Positions 1-7,043 of a stretch of DNA of 53,802 nucleotides are shown piece by piece. The stretch spans positions 1 through 53,802 of the forward strand of contig JAAZAD010000416.1 in assembly GCA_012514505.1 (NCBI GenBank), given 5' to 3'. The notes beneath the pieces were generated by a model, which saw only the letters and a program-made list of their open reading frames with translations, was not told the DNA's origin and did no database searches. How positions within the stretch are numbered: the stretch's first letter is position 1; each line of letters starts with the position of its first letter. The DNA is from Rhodococcus sp. (in: high G+C Gram-positive bacteria). Lineage in GTDB: Bacteria > Actinomycetota > Actinomycetes > Mycobacteriales > Mycobacteriaceae. A program made the position numbers and the translations under genes.

Positions 1-46
1 CGGCCGATTCCCAGAACCCGGCGATCGAACTTCCGCCGGCTGCCAT
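1..46 (-). CDS. Start of an unidentified protein, cut by the window edge
   Basis: Reading leftwards, an ATG at 46-44 is preceded by GGGAGAGGC, a plausible ribosome binding site, and opens a frame of 15 codons (MAAGGSSIAGFWESA) that runs off the window. It lies 49 bp downstream of the acyl carrier protein stop on the same strand, so it is probably the third gene of the ketosynthase/ACP operon. Too little sequence is present to assign a family. An acyl-processing enzyme would suit the context, but that is inference only. Confidence 0.5.
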   Translation of the reverse strand, partial: MAAGGSSIAGFWESA

Positions 47-95
47 GACGCCTCTCCCGGTGATACACGCGCGCACGTCCGTTGCGTTGACGGGC

Positions 96-341
96 TTATA
101 CATGAAGGTCGCTCGCTTTTCGCGTCTCGACGAGCTCCGCGACGTCACGCAGAGAATGTTCGGGTGCAATCTCCTCGTCCTCGAGTGAGATCGCGTACGA
201 CTTTTGGATCGCGACGTTGAACTCGAGGAGCGCCAATGAATCGAGGCCCAAGTCGTCGAAGGACTCCGCGGCGACAAGTTCGTCGACGGTTACCCCCATC
301 TTCTGTGAACCCAACTCTGCCAACTGATTGATGATGCTCAT
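96..341 (-). CDS. Acyl carrier protein
   Basis: This 81-residue acidic protein has the size and pattern of a discrete acyl carrier protein. The segment DDLGLDSLALLEF (about residues 30-42) carries the DSL motif whose serine would receive 4'-phosphopantetheine from a phosphopantetheinyl transferase. The ATG at 341 was chosen because GGGGAGG lies just upstream and because family members start a few residues before the first helix; an upstream extension in the same frame looks non-coding. It follows a beta-ketoacyl-ACP synthase III gene by 77 bp on the same strand. A single ACP beside one KAS III points to a dedicated acyl-chain starter unit separate from the housekeeping FAS ACP, but the product cannot be told from sequence. 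Confidence 0.88.
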   Translation of the reverse strand: MSIINQLAELGSQKMGVTVDELVAAESFDDLGLDSLALLEFNVAIQKSYAISLEDEEIAPEHSLRDVAELVETRKASDLHV

Positions 342-418
342 GTCGCCTCCCCTTCGTAGGTTTGTATGGCAACCGGGCCGTCTGCCTGCCCGGACAATGT
401 CGTGCGTGTTGCGGGTAG

Positions 419-1426
419 TCAGCTCGCGGAAACAGCGTCCTTCGACGTGGCGTCGGTGTTTACCTGCCAATGCGCCAAGCAAGCGCCCCAGGTCAGGCCG
501 CCGCCGAATGCCGTGAGCAGTAATCGATCCCCGTACTGGAACTGCGACTTGGCGTGCGCTTCGGCGAGTGCGATCGGGATCGACGCAGCGACCGTGTTGC
601 CCACTCGATCGATGTTCTGGATCGACTTCTCGGGTCTGATGCCCAACTGGTCGACCACGGCTCCCAGGATCCTGGCGTTGGCCTGATGCGCTACGAACGC
701 GTCGACATCGTCGACAGACAGGCGAGCCCGATCGAGCAGTGCCGTGCAGGATTCGGTCATGCGTGCCACTGCCTGCATGAAGACCGACTTGCCAGCCATG
801 GTGAAGTACGGGGGTAAGGCGTGCTGTTCATCCCGTTTGATCGCCGAACCGCTTGCCGGTCGCGTGATGAGGTCGTATCCGCCCCCATCCGAGCCAAGCT
901 CGAAGTCCGACGCGTCGTCCATGTCGCTGCGCGTGATGACCACGGCACCGGCACCGTCTCCGAATATCGCCCGTGTCGAACGGTCTTTCGGGTCAAGTAT
1001 CGAACTGAAGGTGTCTGCACCAATCACGAGCGCAATGTCGCCACTACTGGTAGCCAACATCGCATTCGCGACCGATAGCGCGTAGACGAACCCTGTACAG
1101 ACGGCGTTCAGGTCGAAGGCGGCTACGCCGCTCATCCCGAGCGCTTCACCCACAAGCGGTGCCGTCGCCGGCACACTGCGGTCAGGCGTACTGGTCGCGA
1201 CGACGATCAAGTCGACCCGGTCAAGGGCGGCGCTTTCGAGCGCACGTCGAGCCGCTCTCGTCGCCATAGTCGACGTCGACTCGTCCTCTGCGGCGATCCA
1301 GCGCTGTCCGATTCCGGTTCGACTTCGTATCCATTCATCGGACGTGTCGATCTGCTGAGCGAGGTCCTCATTCGTTTCAACAGTTCGAGGCAGGCACGAT
1401 CCGACTCCAGTCACGGTGATCGGCAA
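419..1426 (-). CDS. Beta-ketoacyl-ACP synthase III (FabH-like)
   Basis: This thiolase-fold enzyme would condense an acyl-CoA starter with malonyl-ACP. The KAS III triad is visible: Cys in NAVCTGF, His in AHQANAR and Asn in GNTVAAS, at residues 110, 247 and 277 from the chosen start. The early GIGQR-type region and the GGGLTWGA C-terminus also fit FabH. I chose the TTG at 1426 because AGGAGG sits 5 nt upstream and translation from it begins directly with the family N-terminus (LPITVTGVGS). An ATG at 1474 would add 16 residues but has no good ribosome binding site. The protein (335 aa) is FabH length. The ACP gene lies downstream, probably co-transcribed. A 24-bp palindrome upstream suggests control by a repressor. 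It could start a lipid or secondary metabolite rather than housekeeping FAS. Confidence 0.9.
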   Translation of the reverse strand: MPITVTGVGSCLPRTVETNEDLAQQIDTSDEWIRSRTGIGQRWIAAEDESTSTMATRAARRALESAALDRVDLIVVATSTPDRSVPATAPLVGEALGMSGVAAFDLNAVCTGFVYALSVANAMLATSSGDIALVIGADTFSSILDPKDRSTRAIFGDGAGAVVITRSDMDDASDFELGSDGGGYDLITRPASGSAIKRDEQHALPPYFTMAGKSVFMQAVARMTESCTALLDRARLSVDDVDAFVAHQANARILGAVVDQLGIRPEKSIQNIDRVGNTVAASIPIALAEAHAKSQFQYGDRLLLTAFGGGLTWGACLAHWQVNTDATSKDAVSAS

Positions 1427-1518
1427 TTTGTCCTCCTGGGATTGATAGGTGCCTGGATTGTGCGGGAACTTCATCCCGCAACCCCGGACAAATCCAAGCT
1501 AAGCCGTAGTCGACCGAA

Positions 1519-1542
1519 GGGCAACTAACTTGTTGGTTGCCC
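1519..1542. promoter_or_regulatory. 24-bp palindrome, probable repressor operator upstream of the KAS III gene
   Basis: Arms GGGCAAC (1519-1525) and GTTGCCC (1536-1542) are perfect, and the inner AAC/GTT triplets extend the symmetry so that 20 of 24 positions match the reverse complement. On the gene-sense strand the right-hand arm overlaps a possible -35 (TTGCCC), which lies 17 nt before TAGCTT. The gene starts about 93 bp further on. Size and symmetry resemble TetR/MarR-type operators; no cognate regulator is adjacent. Confidence 0.5.
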
Positions 1543-2283
1543 CTAGGTTAGCCGGAAGTAAACAGAGGACCTCGTTCGACAACGCGGCTGGTCAATGCGT
1601 CGGCAGGCGAACCTGGCCCGATCGCTAGGCGCGTAACGGAGATCACTATCCGAAGTCAACGTGTCGCGTTGCATACGAATGAAACCTGGCATCGGCACAT
1701 GGCGATCGTGGAGCGAGGACGCCGCGCCCGATTCCGGATCAGCCGGAGAGAGCATTGCAGTATCCGGTTCATCCGGATGGTGGACATCGTCAGCGCGCCT
1801 GGACAGTGACGAACCCTGCCGGCTACCTCAAAGACCCGACGCATGATGCTGTCCCTTGACGGGCATCGCTCCCGCGCCTCGCGACTGGACACCCGATCGC
1901 ACTGGTGTCTGTCGCATACCGTTCACAATCCCCAGCAAATGTGCGCTGAATCTTGGGGTCACTGTCCCACACCGCCGTCCGCCAGCTCGCTGTCATGATC
2001 GGCTTTGCTGCCGGACGCAACGCCATCGCCAGATGGCTGCACCGACAAGAACAAGCAGGCCTACCGACAAGCAGCTGAACCCGGCCACACAAAACCCGCT
2101 CGACCACGGTCCCCCGCGCACCCCACGGTGTGCGGGGCAGGCGGCGTTGCCGATACACTCACCTAGCGCACGTGAGCCGCCGACCTACGCACTCCGTCGG
2201 CAGAACGCGTCGCAGGGACACCGCGAACAAGACGAAAAGACCAGATCGCAAGGGTTTTACTCACCTATTCGCGCACGTCCCGC
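1543..2283. other. About 740 bp with no supported gene
   Basis: Between the palindrome and the tRNA no frame shows start, ribosome binding site and coding character together; the open frames here have random, Arg/Pro/Ser-rich translations. One short plus-strand frame (1950-2078, 42 codons, no good start) translates to a protein-like segment containing GFAAGRNAIARWLHRQ and may be a gene remnant. The stretch just before the tRNA probably carries its promoter. Confidence 0.5.
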
Positions 2284-2359
2284 GCCCTCGTAGCTCAGGG
2301 GATAGAGCAACCCTCTCCTAAAGGGTAGGTCGCAGGTTCGAATCCTGCCGAGGGCACCA
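2284..2359 (+). tRNA. tRNA-Arg (anticodon CCU)
   Basis: The acceptor stem pairs GCCCTCG (2284-2290) with CGAGGGC (2349-2355), followed by discriminator A and an encoded CCA (2357-2359). The anticodon loop CTCCTAA is closed by ACCCT/AGGGT and gives anticodon CCT. The T loop GGTTCGAATCC is canonical. This tRNA reads AGG codons, which are rare in high-GC actinobacteria. Genes for tRNAs of this kind are frequent integration targets, and an excisionase-like gene lies 80 bp downstream. Confidence 0.97.
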
Positions 2360-2438
2360 AAGTTTCTGCAAGTCAACGGATTGTTCGGGGACCGCAAGCC
2401 GAGGGGCACTGGCCTTCTGAGTTATCCATACCCGTTGG

Positions 2439-2636
2439 TCACGGTAGGTCCGTACGAGCGCCGCGGCCAGGCCTGTTCGCCTGCCAGGTGTCCACCGTTT
2501 CGGGGAGCCAGCCACAATTTCGGCCGATCTTCGCGTCGGGCGCGGGCAAGTAGCCACGCTTGTCATAAGACTTGATCGTGTCGAGGCTCAGACCGAGACG
2601 TTCGGCAATCTCACCGCGGGAAAGGTAGACGCGCAT
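2439..2636 (-). CDS. AlpA/excisionase-like helix-turn-helix protein
   Basis: The 65-residue product contains a winged-helix MerR/AlpA-type DNA-binding motif: YLSRGEIAERLGLSLDT (about 3-19) followed by KSYDKRGYLPAPD and GWLPETVDTWQ, the pattern of excisionase-family and phage AlpA proteins. The ATG at 2636 follows the stop of an upstream small membrane protein gene by 1 nt, so the two are translated together. A longer frame upstream is only an extension through that gene. It ends 80 bp from tRNA-Arg, where a Xis protein of an integrative element would lie, but no integrase is present. It may be a leftover or a domesticated regulator. Confidence 0.75.
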   Translation of the reverse strand: MRVYLSRGEIAERLGLSLDTIKSYDKRGYLPAPDAKIGRNCGWLPETVDTWQANRPGRGARTDLP

Positions 2637-2637
2637 G

Positions 2638-2814
2638 TCAGGTGTGGGCGGCGTCGCGGCGCAGTTCGCTACGGATAACGAAGAACGCGAACACGGCCGA
2701 CACCGTGCCCCACACAATCGCGCGAGTAGGCGTGAAGTTCTCATACAGCAGGGCACCAGCGAACACCAGAAACACGACGAGGATGCCGACACGGTTGTTC
2801 ATCAGACGCTTCAC
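2638..2814 (-). CDS. Small two-helix membrane protein
   Basis: A GTG at 2814 preceded by GGGAGGA (8 nt spacing) starts a 58-residue protein with two hydrophobic segments, VGILVVFLVFAGALLY (about 9-24) and AIVWGTVSAVFAFFVI (about 32-47), and a charged C-terminus ending RSELRRDAAHT. Its stop is separated by one base from the start of the excisionase-like gene, so both are probably one transcript. No family is recognised. Longer versions starting up to 2871 lack a ribosome binding site and add an unlikely basic leader. Confidence 0.65.
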   Translation of the reverse strand: MKRLMNNRVGILVVFLVFAGALLYENFTPTRAIVWGTVSAVFAFFVIRSELRRDAAHT

Positions 2815-2884
2815 GTTGCCGATCCTCCCATGAGGAACTCGTAACGCGCGAGAGACAGGACTGACACGCATACCGGCCGGTCTA

Positions 2885-4225
2885 TCAGCGCAGTGTTGCC
2901 TCGATCCAGTCGACCGTCTGCATTCCGAACAGGTCGGTCCCCCAACCGTACGGATCGGTGAAGAGTTTCTGGAGCGAGCAGTCGGTGGGTTCGTAGATCA
3001 CCTGTGTTCCGCCTGCTCGATACTGTGCAACCAGGTCGCGGGCGTTCTGTGCGGTGACCAACGACATCGGTGAGTCGTCGGCGACGCAGGACGTGATCAT
3101 CACCGGCGCCCGCGGTGCCTGGGTTCCCAGTTGGTTGTCCTCGAACGCGCGCTGGAAGTCGGGAATGTCGGCGGGGCTTTGCCCGTCGTTGAACAAGGTG
3201 GACAACGGCACGAACGGCATCGTGAAGTAGGCGGGAGTCTGGCACTGGTTCCGATACTCGTCGGCGATCGCTTTCCCTGCCGGGGTCAGCTTCTCGTCGA
3301 CCTTCATGTCCGGATACCAGGGCTCTAGGCCCAGCAGGAGTGCGAACCCGAACCCCGAGCCGACCGACCCGTCGGTGTTCCGCAAGAAGTCCCGAGTGTT
3401 GATCACTATGCCCTCGAGCACCACTGATTTCACGTTCAGCTCCGGCGCGTACGCCGCCTGCCGCTCGGCGGCGAACGCCGCACCCACCCCGCCTCCGGCG
3501 ATGCCGAACAGCGAAATCGGCGGGGACGACGACAGTCCCGCATCGTCGAGCGCTATCGCGGCACGTAGCCCGTCGAGGTTGGCGTGCCCGGCGAACTTAC
3601 CGGCAAAGACGCCGTGTGGGTCCGGGTCGCCGTCGTTTCCCACATCGGTGATCATCACGGCCCAGCCGTTACCGAACATCTGCGCGAGTGGCCCCAACGC
3701 CGACCACGATGCGCCGTCGATGGGATCGCCGCCGGTCCACATCGTGCTCGGGTGACAGTAGGGACCGACACTGTCGTTGGCCATTTGGTAGCCGATCAGT
3801 GGCCGAGTCGCGTTGTCGCGGCCGTCCACCGGAATCATCAGAATCCCCGTGCTGATCGTGTGTTCGCCGTCGACCCCCGTGGTGACGTACATCAGTTTGT
3901 ACGCATCGAGATTTCCTGGCTTGAATCCGGTGAACATGACGTCGACGGGCTTGGATTTCAGCAGGGTTCCGGGCGGTTCACCGCCGGTCAGTTGCGGTTC
4001 TTGATAGAACGGATCATTCGGGTTCAGGGCTTGAAAGATTTCGTCCTGGCTACCGAAACCACCGTCGACGAAGGTGCCGACGACAAATGGATTGAACACC
4101 TCTTGGAGCGTTGGGCTGTCCGGTTCCGGAGGCGGCACCGGTTGTGCATGGGCACCGGGTGCGACGACAAATGTCAACGCGAACGCAACGGCCACCGCGA
4201 TCGCACCGCGAACTGATGCCTTCAT
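2885..4225 (-). CDS. Secreted LIP-family lipase homologue lacking catalytic Ser and His
   Basis: The 446-residue product starts with a Sec signal peptide (MKASVRGAIA, hydrophobic core, AHA cleavage near 27) and has the overall pattern of the secretory lipase family (PF03583, Candida antarctica lipase A type), like two other proteins in this window. In those paralogues the nucleophile elbow reads G-V/L-S-Q-G-G; here it is GIAGGG (241-246), so Ala243 replaces the serine. The C-terminal histidine motif (YPGDH in a paralogue) is YEPTDC here (411-416), so the histidine is missing too, while an acid is kept in CVADDS. It is therefore likely a binding or structural protein rather than an esterase. 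The ATG at 4225 overlaps the upstream gene stop by 4 nt (ATGA), so production is tied to that exported protein. The frame is intact, which argues against simple decay. Confidence 0.85.
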   Translation of the reverse strand: MKASVRGAIAVAVAFALTFVVAPGAHAQPVPPPEPDSPTLQEVFNPFVVGTFVDGGFGSQDEIFQALNPNDPFYQEPQLTGGEPPGTLLKSKPVDVMFTGFKPGNLDAYKLMYVTTGVDGEHTISTGILMIPVDGRDNATRPLIGYQMANDSVGPYCHPSTMWTGGDPIDGASWSALGPLAQMFGNGWAVMITDVGNDGDPDPHGVFAGKFAGHANLDGLRAAIALDDAGLSSSPPISLFGIAGGGVGAAFAAERQAAYAPELNVKSVVLEGIVINTRDFLRNTDGSVGSGFGFALLLGLEPWYPDMKVDEKLTPAGKAIADEYRNQCQTPAYFTMPFVPLSTLFNDGQSPADIPDFQRAFEDNQLGTQAPRAPVMITSCVADDSPMSLVTAQNARDLVAQYRAGGTQVIYEPTDCSLQKLFTDPYGWGTDLFGMQTVDWIEATLR

Positions 4226-5514
4226 GAGATGGTGACCTCCGTGTGCTCCAGGGCAGTGGACATGATCTGTGGAATGTTCCGGGTCGGCCGACCGAGTTCG
4301 AGTTGCACCTCGAACGGGACGCGAAGCCGCGCTTCGAGTTCCGGCCAGTTGTTGTCCACCATGTTCCGATATTTCGGCAGCAGTTCCGCGGTGATGTACG
4401 CCCACCGCTTCTCGTACACCGACCAGTTCCAGTCCGGCAACGGCGTTGTCAGGACCGCTGTCCGTCCATCCGGCAGCGGCTGACCGATCTCGATCGAATC
4501 GAAATAGCGGGGCGCTATGACACCGGCGACGGACGGGGAACCGGCGACGGTGGACAGGTAGGTCACGGCCTCACCGACATCGCCTTTGTACGCGCGCACC
4601 AAGTCCCATTGGTCACCGATGACAGTGCTCTGTTCACGGTTGAGCAGTGCCGCGTTACCGGAGGCGATGCGGTCGGGGCTACCGGAGGCGATGTCGTGCC
4701 AGGCACCGAGGATTCGGCCACCGAAGAGCCCGGCGGCATGCATCTCTTCGATTGCACCGACACCCTGTGTGACGTAGGCGCGATGCATCGGCATGAGATC
4801 GGAGAAGATGTTCTTCTGCATCACCAGAATCCATCCGATGATGTACCGCAGATCTTCGGCGGTGATCGTGGCGCCGGCGCGCGCGAGGGCACGTAGTCCC
4901 TCGGGGAGCATCTCCACCGCTTCGGGGCCGAGTTCGTGAAGTGTTCGGCCGACGATCGCGTTGGCTGTCTGCGCGATACCAGGCAGGTCGTAGATGTTCG
5001 TCGTGAGTTCGAAGTCGACGAGTCCGCCACCGAAGTCTGCGCCGACGAGACCGCCCATCCCCGCCCATTGCAGTTCGCGGTGATGCAGTTGTAGCTGCTC
5101 GTAATAGCTGTACGAGCGGACGAGGTTCTCGCGGTTCGCCGAAACTCCGGCCCGCGGATCCCATGATGCGAGGTCGATGCCAGCCGCTTCGGTCACATCG
5201 ACGAGCCAGAACTGGTAGAGCAATGCCGCGTATCTCTGTGGTTCGACACCTTCGCGCCGGGCGCGATCGAGCAATTGCGCCAGCGTGGCGCGATCGTAGG
5301 GAAGCTCCGGGTTGACGCCACCGGGACTTGTGGCCGCGTCACGATTGACCAACGGCAGGTCGAGGTAGCGCTCCAGCTGGTCCGTCGGCGCCGCAGCGGC
5401 GACCCCGCCTGCAGTCAACATGACGAGCACACAGCACAGGGCAGCTGCGATGCGGCTGTAGCGCCCCGAACGCCGTGCAGCCCGTCGCCCCGATAGATAT
5501 CGACATCCGGACAT
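4222..5514 (-). CDS. Exported protein of unknown function, coupled to the inactive lipase homologue
   Basis: This 430-residue protein has a basic N-terminus (RRAARRSGRYSR), a hydrophobic stretch about 22-40 and an AAAAP-type cleavage region, so it is exported. The mature part is rich in Trp, Tyr and acidic residues, with a long helical middle (about 150-260) containing segments such as YIIGWILVMQKNIFSDLMP. No catalytic signature was recognised and I cannot name a family. The stop overlaps the next gene by ATGA, so both proteins are probably needed in a fixed ratio. The pair may form a cell-envelope lipid-handling unit, but that is inference. The start at 5514 lacks a strong ribosome binding site; GGAGGGG lies further upstream. 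Confidence 0.8.
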   Translation of the reverse strand: MSGCRYLSGRRAARRSGRYSRIAAALCCVLVMLTAGGVAAAAPTDQLERYLDLPLVNRDAATSPGGVNPELPYDRATLAQLLDRARREGVEPQRYAALLYQFWLVDVTEAAGIDLASWDPRAGVSANRENLVRSYSYYEQLQLHHRELQWAGMGGLVGADFGGGLVDFELTTNIYDLPGIAQTANAIVGRTLHELGPEAVEMLPEGLRALARAGATITAEDLRYIIGWILVMQKNIFSDLMPMHRAYVTQGVGAIEEMHAAGLFGGRILGAWHDIASGSPDRIASGNAALLNREQSTVIGDQWDLVRAYKGDVGEAVTYLSTVAGSPSVAGVIAPRYFDSIEIGQPLPDGRTAVLTTPLPDWNWSVYEKRWAYITAELLPKYRNMVDNNWPELEARLRVPFEVQLELGRPTRNIPQIMSTALEHTEVTIS

Positions 5515-5618
5515 CGGTTGGCCTGCTTCGAGTGGAAAACGTGTCCCCTCCTCGACGCTAATGCAGCGACTCGACCCGTGTCAGCGAATTCGGGCGCCCA
5601 TCCCCTACTGCGGTGTGG

Positions 5619-7043
5619 TCACACACCTCCCTGAGCAGTGATTCGGCCATCGCTGATTGCCTGCAGCAACGAAGCATGGTCTCGACCGTTCTGTTCGGCA
5701 TAGGTCTCGGCAAAGGCGTGAATTGCCCTGTCGAATTCATTCTCACTGTCGAAGTCGTTGTCACTACCGAGGTATCCGGCGATCGCGAATCGGTCCCCAC
5801 CACGTGCATGCGCGTGGGCCAGCACCCGCGCACACAATCGTCCGTACAGTTTCATCATTTTCGGAGACATGGTCCCGATGTCTGCTGAGCCCTTGCCGTC
5901 GCGCAGCTGACGAATGTAGAAGTCGCGCTCGACGCCGTCCACACCGACGCCGCGTTGCCAGCCGAGGAAGATGTCGCTGGCCGCCTGCATCAACCGCTGC
6001 CCTGCCACCACCCGTTCGCCCTGATTCGCGCAGGGCGGCTCATCCACGTACGCCTCGAGCACCGATCGTTGCGCCTCCTTGACCTGGAGAAAGAGCGGAT
6101 CGCCCCCCGACCCTTTCAGCAGGACTATCCACGTGCGGGTGCCGACGCTGCCCACACCGACGACCTTGCGTGCAGCTTCGACGAACTGGAAACGATCGAA
6201 CAACACCCGGACGCTGGGCGCCAACGTGTCGCGGTAGGAGCCGAACCGTTCTATCAATTCTCGATTCAGTGCACGTGCGTCGATTCCGGCGACAAGTTCC
6301 TCGATCGGGACGATCAACGGCGGTGTGCTCACGATCCGCGGATGCCCGTCGATGATCGTGGTCAGCTTCGACAGGGCCTGCATGCTGTTGCGATTCCACG
6401 ATTTGTCGATGGTCTTCTCGAGCCGCTTCCGAGTCGTGGAGTCGAGAAGGCCGCGGATCTGATCCAGCTGCGCCTGGGCGTCTATATGGGCGTACCAGAC
6501 GTCGAGTTCGGCGCACTCGGACAGGCCGATCATCGTTTCGCGGTACTCCGCGGCACACGCGCGAACGATCTTCTTGCGCTGCTTCCGGCCGAAGTCGCTG
6601 TTGCCCGCCGCCACTGCCAGACTGGCAGCGAGTCGTTTCACGTCCCACTCGAACGGGCCCGGAAACGTCTCGTCGAAATCGTTGAGGTCGAACACCAACT
6701 TCCGCTCGGGAGTGGCGTACAGGCCGAAGTTGATCAGATGCGCGTCGCCGCACAACTGGGTGGTCAATCCGGAGTTCGGTGTGCGAGAGAGATCGTCGGC
6801 CATCACCAGCGCGGCGCCCCGATAGAACGCGAAGGGCGACGCCGCCATCCGCCCGTGCCGGATCGGAACCAGATCTGGCACACGGGTTGCGGCCTGACCT
6901 TCCAGCAGTGCGACCGGATCACGGTCACTGCCGAATGAGCACTCCGCGAGCGCGTCGAACGACACGCTGCTCCGTGCCTTCTTTCCGTACTCGACTCGCT
7001 CTGCGCGAGTGGACGGCTCATTCACCACAGGTTTCTCAGTCAT
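5619..7043 (-). CDS. DUF2252 family protein (kinase-like fold)
   Basis: The 474-residue product matches DUF2252: the early RHGRMAASPFAFYRG block (about 62-76), QLCGDAHLINFG (96-107), VFDLNDFDET (117-126) and FEWDVKRLAASL (131-142). The CGDAHLINFG and DLNDFDE blocks resemble the catalytic and metal loops of aminoglycoside phosphotransferase-like kinases, though no substrate is established for the family. The ATG at 7043 overlaps the ligD stop by 4 nt (ATGA), so it is translated in step with the NHEJ ligase. That placement hints at a stress-linked role, but this is inference. It is the last gene of the pair; about 100 bp without an obvious feature separate it from the next gene. Confidence 0.88.
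   Translation of the reverse strand: MTEKPVVNEPSTRAERVEYGKKARSSVSFDALAECSFGSDRDPVALLEGQAATRVPDLVPIRHGRMAASPFAFYRGAALVMADDLSRTPNSGLTTQLCGDAHLINFGLYATPERKLVFDLNDFDETFPGPFEWDVKRLAASLAVAAGNSDFGRKQRKKIVRACAAEYRETMIGLSECAELDVWYAHIDAQAQLDQIRGLLDSTTRKRLEKTIDKSWNRNSMQALSKLTTIIDGHPRIVSTPPLIVPIEELVAGIDARALNRELIERFGSYRDTLAPSVRVLFDRFQFVEAARKVVGVGSVGTRTWIVLLKGSGGDPLFLQVKEAQRSVLEAYVDEPPCANQGERVVAGQRLMQAASDIFLGWQRGVGVDGVERDFYIRQLRDGKGSADIGTMSPKMMKLYGRLCARVLAHAHARGGDRFAIAGYLGSDNDFDSENEFDRAIHAFAETYAEQNGRDHASLLQAISDGRITAQGGV

Noticed and set aside
1856..2293. 145-codon rightward frame in the gene-free stretch
   Set aside because: Composition is random Arg/Pro/Thr-rich, it runs into the tRNA, and it has no ribosome binding site or recognisable motif.
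2284..2359. tRNA 3' end as a proven attachment site of an integrated element
   Set aside because: No second copy of the tRNA 3' end and no integrase gene were found in the window.
2318..2566. 82-codon leftward frame ending CPRQDSNLRPTL
   Set aside because: Its C-terminus is the antisense of tRNA-Arg, a well-known false protein that appears beside tRNA genes; no ribosome binding site.
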